Assembly (NCBI GenBank): GCA_022376925.1
Contig: JAIOJX010000002.1
Span: 65,186,001 to 65,250,000 of the forward strand
Direction of reading: 5' to 3'
DNA: 64,000 nt
DNA from: Tragulus kanchil
Taxonomy: Eukaryota > Chordata > Mammalia > Artiodactyla > Tragulidae
Positions within the stretch are counted from its first letter, which is position 1. Each line of letters starts with the position of its first letter. Positions 1 through 10,420 of this stretch are shown here, in pieces. A model generated the notes under the pieces. It saw only the letters and a list, made by a program, of their open reading frames with translations. It had not been told where the DNA came from and searched no databases. The translations under genes were made by a program, and so were the position numbers.

Positions 1-275
1 AATAATTCTTTATACAGGTGATTAGTTGAGCTTCTAACTGAGGTAGGTAATAAAATAGCACTTTTGATTCTTTCAATAGAGTATAAGCAAACTAACATAA
101 GCAGGGCATTTGTAATGCTAGTACCAAAGGATACATATCTAAGCATTGGGCAAATATTTGGCATAGACTAAACGTTCAATTGACACTAGTTAGAGTTGAT
201 TATAATGATGATACTATCAGCACAGAATTTACAGCTGAGCATTTAATGTTGATACTTGGCATTGTTATTATTATT

Positions 276-437
276 TAGTTGCTAAGGCTCCTTTGGAAAT
301 TCCATGGAATTTCCCAGGCAAGAATAGTGGAGAGGGTTGCTATTTCCTTCTCCAGGGGTTCTTCCCAACCCATGGTCCAAACCTGTGTCTCCTGCATTAG
401 AAGGTGGATTCTTTACCACTGAGGTACAGCTAAGCCC
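276..437 (-). mobile_element. Bov-tA SINE, antisense
   Basis: Reads as the reverse complement of a Bov-tA element: the Bov-A body (GGAAATGGCAACC-like, ATTCTTGCCTGG-like, CATGGA) followed by the tRNA-like head (GGTAAAGAATCCACC-like). The copy is diverged and short at its 3' end. It faces a sense copy 30 bp away (468-650). Confidence 0.8.
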
Positions 438-467
438 TATGGTTTTATAACTACTTATGGTTGAAAT

Positions 468-650
468 GGGGCTTCCCTGGTAGCTCAGATGGTAAAGAAT
501 CCTCCTTCAATGTGGAAGACATGGGTTTGATCCCTGGGTTGGGAAGATCCCCTGGATAAGGGAAAGGCTACCCAATCCAGTATTCTTTCCTGGAGAATTT
601 CATCCATGGGTTGCAAAGAATTGGATACAACTGAGTGACTTTCACATGGT
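468..650 (+). mobile_element. Bov-tA SINE, sense
   Basis: Starts GGGGCTTCCCTGGTAGCTCA, continues with the tRNA-derived A/B-box region (GGTTTGATCCCTGG) and then the Bov-A body (CAGTATTCTTTCCTGGAGAA, TTGCAAAGAATTGGATACAA). Diverged from consensus. Its 3' end lies at the start of the first direct duplication. Confidence 0.85.
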
Positions 651-785
651 TAAAATGAGTAGGCTTTCAAAAAGAAATAAATCACCTAGAGAGAAAAAAC
701 ACTGTATTAGTTACAGGGTAGTCAATATTTATATGGTGATTTTCATCTTTTAAAAATTTATATATATATATATATTTACATTTTT

Positions 786-1043
786 TGGAGGGGACGGGTT
801 GGGGAGGGAGGGGAGCAGGCGGGCCACTTCTATTGGTCTTTTTCATTTATCTATTTTCATCCATCTTTGTTCTTTGGCCCATGTGGGCCTCCCATCGCAG
901 TGGTCTCTGTTGTCGCAGAGCACTGGCTCTGCGACAGTCCAGCTGCTCCATGGCATGTGGGATCCTCCCAGGCCAAGGATCGAACCAGCACCCCTTGCAC
1001 TGCAAGGCGGTGTCCTTACCCACTGGACCACCAGAGAAGCCCG
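786..1043 (-). mobile_element. CHR-type tRNA-derived SINE, antisense
   Basis: The reverse complement gives a tRNA-like head (CTTCTCTGGTGGTCCAGTGG, GGTTCGATCC), the body GGAGCAGCTGGAC, GGCCCACATGGGCCAAAGAA and GATGGATGAAAATAGA, then a C-rich end. On the plus strand that end is five G runs (790-813). Repeated at 1876-2133 by the local duplication. Confidence 0.8.
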
Positions 1044-1124
1044 ATTTAAAAACTTTTTATTCAAAAAAATATAATTAACTAAATCATGTACTTTCTAATA
1101 AGCTCACAGTTGTTACCCACAGCC

Positions 1125-1425
1125 AATCCTAAAGGAAATCAGCCCTGAGTATTCATTGGAAGGACTGATGTTGAAGCTGAAGCTCCAATACTTTGGCCAC
1201 CTGATGCAAAGAGTAGACTCACTGGAAATGAGTCTGATGCTGAGAAAGATTGGGGGCAGGAAGAGAAGGGAGTGATAGAAGATGAGATCAGTGGATGACA
1301 ACATGGATTCAGTGGGCATGAGTTTGAGCAAACTCAGGGAGATAATGAAGGACAGGGAAGCCTGGGGTGCTGATATCCATGGAATTGCAGAGTCAGACAT
1401 GACTTAGCAACTGAACAACAACAAT
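1125..1425 (+). mobile_element. BovB (RTE) LINE, 3' fragment
   Basis: Matches the C-terminal coding end and 3' end of BovB, including the stretches recognisable as SLEGLMLKLKLQYFGHLM-like and the terminal GCAGAGTCAGACATGACTTA. The frame is broken and the 5' part is missing. Duplicated at 2215-2515. Confidence 0.85.
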
Positions 1426-1875
1426 TTAGCTGTGAGTTCAAAAAATTCAAAGCTTACCCTCACCTAGTGGGAGCTATCAAAACTGCAGGCAGAATACCTA
1501 GTCCTTAAAACCCACAAACTACTTATTGGCAACATAGCATCATAGTATCCTTTTCTAGGATTAATTGGCGTGGACAATAAGGTATCATGTATACTTATTT
1601 TATTAACATTTTCTTTCATTTGCTTGACATCGTGTAATATAGAAACCCTCGCATAACTTTTGCAATCCCGTAAGTAAATATTCTTTCCTGGAGATTTCAC
1701 ATTTAAAGAATTGGATACAACTGAGTGACTTTCACATGGTTAAAATGAGTAGGCTTTCAAAAAGAAATAAATCATCTAGAGAGAAAAAACACTGTATTAG
1801 TTACAGGGTAGTCAATATTTATATGGTGATTTTCATCTTTTAAAAATTTATATATATATATATATTTACATTTTT

Positions 1876-2133
1876 TGGAGGGGACGGGTTGGGGAGGGAG
1901 GGGAGCAGGCGGGCCACTTCTATTGGTCTTTTTCATTTATCTATTTTCATCCATCTTTGTTCTTTGGCCCATGTGGGCCTCCCATCGCAGTGGTCTCTGT
2001 TGTCGCAGAGCACTGGCTCTGCGACAGTCCAGCTGCTCCATGGCATGTGGGATCCTCCCAGGCCAAGGATCGAACCAGCACCCCTTGCACTGCAAGGCGG
2101 TGTCCTTACCCACTGGACCACCAGAGAAGCCCG
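1876..2133 (-). mobile_element. CHR-type SINE, antisense, duplicate copy
   Basis: Same element as 786-1043, carried by direct duplication 1, with no difference seen. Not an independent insertion. Confidence 0.8.
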
Positions 2134-2214
2134 ATTTAAAAACTTTTTATTCAAAAAAATATAATTAACTAAATCATGTACTTTCTAATAAGCTCACAGT
2201 TGTTACCCACAGCC

Positions 2215-2515
2215 AATCCTAAAGGAAATCAGCCCTGAGTATTCATTGGAAGGACTGATGTTGAAGCTGAAGCTCCAATACTTTGGCCACCTGATGCAAA
2301 GAGTAGACTCACTGGAAATGAGTCTGATGCTGAGAAAGATTGGGGGCAGGAAGAGAAGGGAGTGATAGAAGATGAGATCAGTGGATGACAACATGGATTC
2401 AGTGGGCATGAGTTTGAGCAAACTCAGGGAGATAATGAAGGACAGGGAAGCCTGGGGTGCTGATATCCATGGAATTGCAGAGTCAGACATGACTTAGCAA
2501 CTGAACAACAACAAT
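2215..2515 (+). mobile_element. BovB 3' fragment, duplicate copy
   Basis: Second copy of the 1125-1425 fragment within direct duplication 1, identical by eye. Confidence 0.85.
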
Positions 2516-3220
2516 TTAGCTGTGAGTTCAAAAAATTCAAAGCTTACCCTCACCTAGTGGGAGCTATCAAAACTGCAGGCAGAATACCTAGTCCTTAAAA
2601 CCCACAAACTACTTATTGGCAACATAGCATCATAGTATCCTTTTCTAGGATTAATTGGCGTGGACAATAAGGTATCATGTATACTTATTTTATTAACATT
2701 TTCTTTCATTTGCTTGACATCGTGTAATATAGAAACCCTCGCATAACTTTTGCAAGTAAGAAAAAAACAACAACAACAGAATAGCTTGCAGTTGAATAGA
2801 TTAGGGAAATGAATCTCATCCAAGCAACAATCCAAGAACCTAAACGACACAGCACTTTATCGAAAATCTTACATGGAAACTGTTTTATGCTGCCATTCTA
2901 TAACATAAACCTCTGGATTTTGACTTGGTCTCTGAAATTCTAGCATCTAGATCAATAATTTCCACATAGTAATCATTTGCGCTTGTTAAATGAATGAAAT
3001 AAGTCTTTGTCACTGTGCATTTCATATATTTATTAGAAAAAAATAAATTCTTTCCAGACATATACCAAGCATTTTAGAGAGGTCCCTGTCCTCCTAGAAG
3101 TGTCTAGTAAGATGCAGTAACCCATTATCATCCAGTGTGATAAGGCCTCAAAGAAGGTATGCACAGAGCACAGGGAGAGTGCAGAGCAGGGGCTCCTTAC
3201 CCAATCTTAAAACAGAGTTC

Positions 3221-3464
3221 GGGCTTCCCTAGTGGTGCAGTGGGTGGGAAGTCTGCCTTGCAGTGCAAGGGGCACTGATTTGATCCCTGGCTGGGAAAGA
3301 TCCCATGTGCCATGGAGCAGCTGGACCAGTGTGTCCAGTTGAGGGTTGGCACTCAGGAGTGTGGGCGCCCAGAGCCGGTGCTTTGCAACAAGAGAGACCA
3401 CTGCAACGGGAGACTCACACAGGCCAAAGAATAAAGATGGATGAAAAATAAATAAATAAAAAAT
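3221..3464 (+). mobile_element. CHR-type SINE, sense
   Basis: Head GGGCTTCCCTAGTGGTGCAG, then GCCTTGCAGTGCAAGGGG, then the body with CAGAGCCGGTGCTTTGCAAC and GGCCAAAGAATAAAGATGGA, and an A-rich AAATAAATAAATAAA tail. Flanked by similar 12-bp sequences (AAAACAGAGTTC before, AAAACAGAGCTC after), a likely target-site duplication. Recurs at 4380-4623. Confidence 0.8.
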
Positions 3465-4379
3465 CAATAAACAGAGGCCAAAATTAAAAAGAAGGAAAAA
3501 ACAGAGCTCTACAGTCTGAACTAAGACTTAAAGGGTAAGGAAAATCAAGTCAGGAAAGAGGTTAAGATCATGAAGAACAAGGGATGAGTTGTATGGATTT
3601 TCCTCACTCTGAATATTTTGCACATTTTTGTTGCTCATATTTATTTTACAGAGTAATAAAAACATTGAGTGAAAAAAAAAACTGATTGGGATGTGAGAAA
3701 AGACCATGAAGATGGGCTGCCCTAAGAGGGTATACCCTAAGTCTCTCACACATCACTAGCTGCATGGCTCTCCTCTTTACTCATAGCATCATAGTATCCT
3801 TTTCTAGGATTAATTGGCGTGGACAATAAGGTATCATGTATACTTATTTTATTAACATTTTCTTTCATTTGCTTGACATCGTGTAATATAGAAACCCTCG
3901 CATAACTTTTGCAAGTAAGAAAAAAACAACAACAACAGAATAGCTTGCAGTTGAATAGATTAGGGAAATGAATCTCATCCAAGCAACAATCCAAGAACCT
4001 AAACGACACAGCACTTTATCGAAAATCTTACATGGAAACTGTTTTATGCTGCCATTCTATAACATAAACCTCTGGATTTTGACTTGGTCTCTGAAATTCT
4101 AGCATCTAGATCAATAATTTCCACATAGTAATCATTTGCGCTTGTTAAATGAATGAAATAAGTCTTTGTCACTGTGCATTTCATATATTTATTAGAAAAA
4201 AATAAATTCTTTCCAGACATATACCAAGCATTTTAGAGAGGTCCCTGTCCTCCTAGAAGTGTCTAGTAAGATGCAGTAACCCATTATCATCCAGTGTGAT
4301 AAGGCCTCAAAGAAGGTATGCACAGAGCACAGGGAGAGTGCAGAGCAGGGGCTCCTTACCCAATCTTAAAACAGAGTTC

Positions 4380-4623
4380 GGGCTTCCCTAGTGGTGCAGT
4401 GGGTGGGAAGTCTGCCTTGCAGTGCAAGGGGCACTGATTTGATCCCTGGCTGGGAAAGATCCCATGTGCCATGGAGCAGCTGGACCAGTGTGTCCAGTTG
4501 AGGGTTGGCACTCAGGAGTGTGGGCGCCCAGAGCCGGTGCTTTGCAACAAGAGAGACCACTGCAACGGGAGACTCACACAGGCCAAAGAATAAAGATGGA
4601 TGAAAAATAAATAAATAAAAAAT
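4380..4623 (+). mobile_element. CHR-type SINE, duplicate copy
   Basis: The 3221-3464 element repeated by direct duplication 2. Confidence 0.8.
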
Positions 4624-4716
4624 CAATAAACAGAGGCCAAAATTAAAAAGAAGGAAAAAACAGAGCTCTACAGTCTGAACTAAGACTTAAAGGGTAAGGA
4701 AAATCAAGTCAGGAAA

Positions 4717-6954
4717 GAGGTTAAGATCATGAAGAACAAGGGATGAGTTGTATGGATTTTCCTCACTCTGAATATTTTGCACATTTTTGTTGCTCATATT
4801 TATTTTACAGAGTAATAAAAACATTGAGTGAAAAAAAAAACTGATTGGGATGTGAGAAAAGACCATGAAGATGGGCTGCCCTAAGAGGGTATACCCTAAG
4901 TCTCTCACACATCACTAGCTGCATGGCTCTCCTCTTTACTCTTAGCATCATACTTTGTCACTACCCCTTTACTCTATGCTTAAACAATACCCTACTACTT
5001 GCAGTTCACCTAATGAGACATGCTGGGTATCCCTTGTAAGTTTTCACATATGTTATTTACTCTTCTACCTCCAACTTGAACTATTTCTTTAGCCAATTCT
5101 AGTTTGCCATTTTTATGTCAATTTAGGTCACTCCTTGGAGGCCTTTCCAACCCATTAAAATTGGCTAGGTCCACCTATTCATGCCATACTTGTCTTTAGC
5201 CCTGAACTCACTATGTTCATGGCCTTGTAACTGCCCATTTTTCTCTGTCTATGCCAAGTCCCATTGCACATGAGTATAGACATGTGTAAACACACACATA
5301 AATGACTGTACTGAAATATCTCTGGAAATCTTACCCTAGGAGAACACATAATAGAAAATAACAAATATTTTCTTCATTGAAAATAAAACATTCATCTTTT
5401 CAGTAGTGGCCAACATTTAGGAGGACCCCCAGCAGTAGGATCACAGTTGATTTTTCTAGATTACTTTCTACATGCAGTATTAGCTGGTTCTAGCAATATT
5501 TGCCAATCTTTAAGTGTCTAGGAAAGCAGTTCACTGAGTTCCAGCATTATTCATTCTGGAACAGAAATCCTGAGAATTCCTAGATTTAGCAGCACCAAGA
5601 CATTTGTTTTTTTTGGTTTGGAAAAATCCAAGACTCTAGAGTCTAACATTAATCTGCATTAAAGTCAAGAGATTTCTTGACTGAAGAAGGTATAGAGTGC
5701 TTTGCAAAATCATGCCATTTTACTTTCAAGTATTTCATCTCAGTCAAGGAGAATAAAATACAGATTCCGTTGAGTAAAACAATGCCTTTTCTGTTTTAAA
5801 AAAGTATAACCACAACAAAAATCATAGTCTGTTTTAAAAAGAGGTTAAGATCATGAAGAACAAGGGATGAGTTGTATGGATTTTCCTCACTCTGAATATT
5901 TTGCACATTTTTGTTGCTCATATTTATTTTACAGAGTAATAAAAACATTGAGTGAAAAAAAAAACTGATTGGGATGTGAGAAAAGACCATGAAGATGGGC
6001 TGCCCTAAGAGGGTATACCCTAAGTCTCTCACACATCACTAGCTGCATGGCTCTCCTCTTTACTCTTAGCATCATACTTTGTCACTACCCCTTTACTCTA
6101 TGCTTAAACAATACCCTACTACTTGCAGTTCACCTAATGAGACATGCTGGGTATCCCTTGTAAGTTTTCACATATGTTATTTACTCTTCTACCTCCAACT
6201 TGAACTATTTCTTTAGCCAATTCTAGTTTGCCATTTTTATGTCAATTTAGGTCACTCCTTGGAGGCCTTTCCAACCCATTAAAATTGGCTAGGTCCACCT
6301 ATTCATGCCATACTTGTCTTTAGCCCTGAACTCACTATGTTCATGGCCTTGTAACTGCCCATTTTTCTCTGTCTATGCCAAGTCCCATTGCACATGAGTA
6401 TAGACATGTGTAAACACACACATAAATGACTGTACTGAAATATCTCTGGAAATCTTACCCTAGGAGAACACATAATAGAAAATAACAAATATTTTCTTCA
6501 TTGAAAATAAAACATTCATCTTTTCAGTAGTGGCCAACATTTAGGAGGACCCCCAGCAGTAGGATCACAGTTGATTTTTCTAGATTACTTTCTACATGCA
6601 GTATTAGCTGGTTCTAGCAATATTTGCCAATCTTTAAGTGTCTAGGAAAGCAGTTCACTGAGTTCCAGCATTATTCATTCTGGAACAGAAATCCTGAGAA
6701 TTCCTAGATTTAGCAGCACCAAGACATTTGTTTTTTTTGGTTTGGAAAAATCCAAGACTCTAGAGTCTAACATTAATCTGCATTAAAGTCAAGAGATTTC
6801 TTGACTGAAGAAGGTATAGAGTGCTTTGCAAAATCATGCCATTTTACTTTCAAGTATTTCATCTCAGTCAAGGAGAATAAAATACAGATTCCGTTGAGTA
6901 AAACAATGCCTTTTCTGTTTTAAAAAAGTATAACCACAACAAAAATCATAGTCT
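4717..6954 (+). repeat. Direct duplication 3: 4717-5830 / 5841-6954
   Basis: Offset 1124 bp. The 10-bp filler GTTTTAAAAA between the copies repeats sequence found about 40 bp earlier (CTGTTTTAAAAAAG). 4717-4940 is present three times. Confidence 0.97.
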
Positions 6955-8795
6955 AAATAAAAGTAATACTAACTCCCAAGCTGGAGAAATTATTTGAAAA
7001 TATAAATAAAACTTCTTAAAGCCTTACATCCGATATCTAGTGCAAAAATTCAAGAGGGTAGAATCTGCCAAGAGATTCCCTATATCTTTATTTTCTACCT
7101 TGATCCAGTTCAGAACTGCTGTAAGAAATAAATTTCCTCTTGGTGTTTAAACACATCTGCTACTGGTTCCAATCAGGACCATGCAGCCCAGAGGATCAGA
7201 GAAATGAAAACATTTCATTGAAAGGTAAAACAAGTTCTGAAATATCTACAAAAAATGCAGGGCTTAAATTTTCATGGGAGACTTCAGAGAATTCTTTTCA
7301 ATCCACACTAATTTGTTTTGTCCTTGAAATACATACATGGCATGGGAATACTTTAATAATTGAAAAACAGGGTTTTGGAATTGGAAAGACTTCATCCTTA
7401 CCTCCTCATTTTACTTCTGAGTACCTCAAAATGGGAAAAGTAAAGTAAATTGTCCAAGGTCACTCCAAAAAGTAACTACAGACCCAAGTCTAGAGTTCAT
7501 GTATTTTAATTCTCAATAAAATAGTTTACCAATTATATAAAACTGTTTCCCAACAAATACCTTGACCAAAACAAACTTTGTGCCAAAAGATGTTAATGGC
7601 CAAATTATTTTCAAGTTGTTTTTTAGGTAATTTTGTCCAAATATCTTATTCATCTCATCGCAAATCTCCAGAATAAGGCTTAACACAGCTATGGACAGTA
7701 TTAGCTGGTTCTAGCAATATTTGCCAATCTTTAAGTGTCTAGGAAAGCAGTTCACTGAGTTCCAGCATTATTCATTCTGGAACAGAAATCCTGAGAATTC
7801 CTAGATTTAGCAGCACCAAGACATTTGTTTTTTTTGGTTTGGAAAAATCCAAGACTCTAGAGTCTAACATTAATCTGCATTAAAGTCAAGAGATTTCTTG
7901 ACTGAAGAAGGTATAGAGTGCTTTGCAAAATCATGCCATTTTACTTTCAAGTATTTCATCTCAGTCAAGGAGAATAAAATACAGATTCCGTTGAGTAAAA
8001 CAATGCCTTTTCTGTTTTAAAAAAGTATAACCACAACAAAAATCATAGTCTAAATAAAAGTAATACTAACTCCCAAGCTGGAGAAATTATTTGAAAATAT
8101 AAATAAAACTTCTTAAAGCCTTACATCCGATATCTAGTGCAAAAATTCAAGAGGGTAGAATCTGCCAAGAGATTCCCTATATCTTTATTTTCTACCTTGA
8201 TCCAGTTCAGAACTGCTGTAAGAAATAAATTTCCTCTTGGTGTTTAAACACATCTGCTACTGGTTCCAATCAGGACCATGCAGCCCAGAGGATCAGAGAA
8301 ATGAAAAACATTTCATTGAAAGGTAAAACAAGTTCTGAAATATCTACAAAAAATGCAGGGCTTAAATTTTCATGGGAGACTTCAGAGAATTCTTTTCAAT
8401 CCACACTAATTTGTTTTGTCCTTGAAATACATACATGGCATGGGAATACTTTAATAATTGAAAAACAGGGTTTTGGAATTGGAAAGACTTCATCCTTACC
8501 TCCTCATTTTACTTCTGAGTACCTCAAAATGGGAAAAGTAAAGTAAATTGTCCAAGGTCACTCCAAAAAGTAACTACAGACCCAAGTCTAGAGTTCATGT
8601 ATTTTAATTCTCAATAAAATAGTTTACCAATTATATAAAACTGTTTCCCAACAAATACCTTGACCAAAACAAACTTTGTGCCAAAAGATGTTAATGGCCA
8701 AATTATTTTCAAGTTGTTTTTTAGGTAATTTTGTCCAAATATCTTATTCATCTCATCGCAAATCTCCAGAATAAGGCTTTAACACAGCTATGGAC
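6599..8795 (+). repeat. Direct duplication 4: 6599-7695 / 7696-8795
   Basis: Offset 1097-1098 bp, head-to-tail with CAGT at the join. The copies differ by single-base indels, for example one extra A after 8300. A MIR-like stretch is inside both copies (about 7370-7500 and 8470-8600). Confidence 0.96.
7370..7500 (+). mobile_element. MIR-like SINE fragment
   Basis: Shows the MIR core order: a CTCATTTTAC stretch, then TCCAAGGTCACTCCAAAAAGTAACTA and a following ACCCAAGTCT. Old and diverged. Repeated about 1.1 kb later (8470-8600). Confidence 0.5.
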
Positions 8796-8991
8796 AGTTC
8801 TACTCTGAAAGTATCATTCATCCTCAACACATAATAGGAAATAATAAATTGAGAAAAATCCGCCAGCCTGTATATTATAAATATTATGGTAAGACTACAA
8901 TTATAATCTAAAATGTACATTAAATAGTTAAACATTATCATTCAGTCTTTATGAATAGAAATTTTCTATTGGTTCAAAGAAGGGGTATCTG

Positions 8992-9245
8992 TTTTTTTTT
9001 TTTTTTGGATTTTGGTCCTATTTTATTGGTCCTTCATTTATTTACATCCGTTTTAATTGTTTGGCCTGTGTGGGCCTCCCATTGCAGTAGCCTCTTTTGT
9101 TGCAGAGCACTGGCTCTGAGCACATGCACCCAGAGCCAGTGCTCTGCTACAGGAAAGACCACTGCAATGGGAGGCCCACACAGGCCAAAGAACAGAGATG
9201 GATGAAAATAAACAAAAGTGAAATACCAATAAAGGAGGCCAAAAA
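8992..9245. mobile_element. Palindromic CHR-type SINE (two 3' halves, inverted)
   Basis: The left arm (about 8996-9115) is the antisense 3' half of a CHR-type SINE; the right arm (about 9126-9245) is the sense 3' half. Arms share CAGAGCCAGTGCTCTG and TGCAATGGGAGGCCCACACA and look roughly 80-85% alike overall. The spacer around 9116-9125 is a few bases. The tRNA-like head is missing. Could fold into a long hairpin. Confidence 0.75.
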
Positions 9246-10051
9246 AAATTTAAAAAGAAATAATCAGATAAATTAATAAGGAGACACCTGGAGGAAAACG
9301 GGACCTGGATTAAAAGAAACACAAACGGTGAGTATGTGGTAGACTGCTTTTGATAAAGGTTATTGAAGAGATCCCAGATGAAATGAGGGAAAATGAATTG
9401 GGTCCTGAATCCAAAGAAATAGACAACTAGCAATCAGTGGTGAGGGGGGATGAATTTTAATGTAGAAATATACCAAATTTTCATTGAATAAATGATAAAC
9501 TTCTTGGGTGTGATAAAAATTGATTTACTCAATAAAATATATCTTTCATGGTTGTATGGCACTTAAGTTTTTCCAATACAAAATACATTTAGAAACTTTT
9601 TCTGATTGGATTCATACAAAAAAATGTTGAAAATTACAGGTTTAAAATGAGGTGATATAAAAATTTAATTCTCAATAAAATAGTTTACCAATTATATAAA
9701 ACTGTTTCCCAACAAATACCTTGACCAAAACAAACTTTGTGCCAAAAGATGTTAATGGCCAAATTATTTTCAAGTTGTTTTTTAGGTAATTTTGTCCAAA
9801 TATCTTATTCATCTCATCGCAAATCTCCAGAATAAGGCTTTAACACAGCTATGGACAGTTCTACTCTGAAAGTATCATTCATCCTCAACACATAATAGGA
9901 AATAATAAATTGAGAAAATCCGCCAGCCTGTATATTATAAATATTATGGTAAGACTACAATTATAATCTAAAATGTACATTAAATAGTTAAACATTATCA
10001 TTCAGTCTTTATGAATAGAAATTTTCTATTGGTTCAAAGAAGGGGTATCTG

Positions 10052-10305
10052 TTTTTTTTTTTTTTTGGATTTTGGTCCTATTTTATTGGTCCTTCATTTA
10101 TTTACATCCGTTTTAATTGTTTGGCCTGTGTGGGCCTCCCATTGCAGTAGCCTCTTTTGTTGCAGAGCACTGGCTCTGAGCACATGCACCCAGAGCCAGT
10201 GCTCTGCTACAGGAAAGACCACTGCAATGGGAGGCCCACACAGGCCAAAGAACAGAGATGGATGAAAATAAACAAAAGTGAAATACCAATAAAGGAGGCC
10301 AAAAA
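10052..10305. mobile_element. Palindromic CHR-type SINE, duplicate copy
   Basis: The 8992-9245 element repeated by direct duplication 5. Confidence 0.75.
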
Positions 10306-10420
10306 AAATTTAAAAAGAAATAATCAGATAAATTAATAAGGAGACACCTGGAGGAAAACGGGACCTGGATTAAAAGAAACACAAACGGTGAGTATGTGGT
10401 AGACTGCTTTTGATAAAGGT

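Larger units (their letters stand above)
615..2755 (+). repeat. Direct duplication 1: 615-1665 / 1705-2755
   Basis: Offset 1090 bp with almost no change; one SNP seen (C near 686, T near 1776). Between the copies, 1666-1704 is a noisy version of the sequence just before 615 (shared ATTCTTTCCTGGAGA). Both copies carry the same antisense CHR SINE, TA repeat and BovB 3' piece. Confidence 0.97.
2623..4940 (+). repeat. Direct duplication 2: 2623-3781 / 3782-4940
   Basis: Offset 1159 bp, head-to-tail with no filler. The join sits in shared AGCATCATA. Because 2623-2755 also lies in duplication 1, that piece occurs three times (1533-1665, 2623-2755, 3782-3914). Confidence 0.97.

Noticed and set aside
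785..2168. Paired open frames of about 60-100 codons, seen twice at a fixed spacing
   Set aside because: They read through an antisense CHR SINE and its duplicate. Similar frames recur over every CHR copy (21751-22070, 39758-40078, 57828-58157). They are repeat-derived, not genes.
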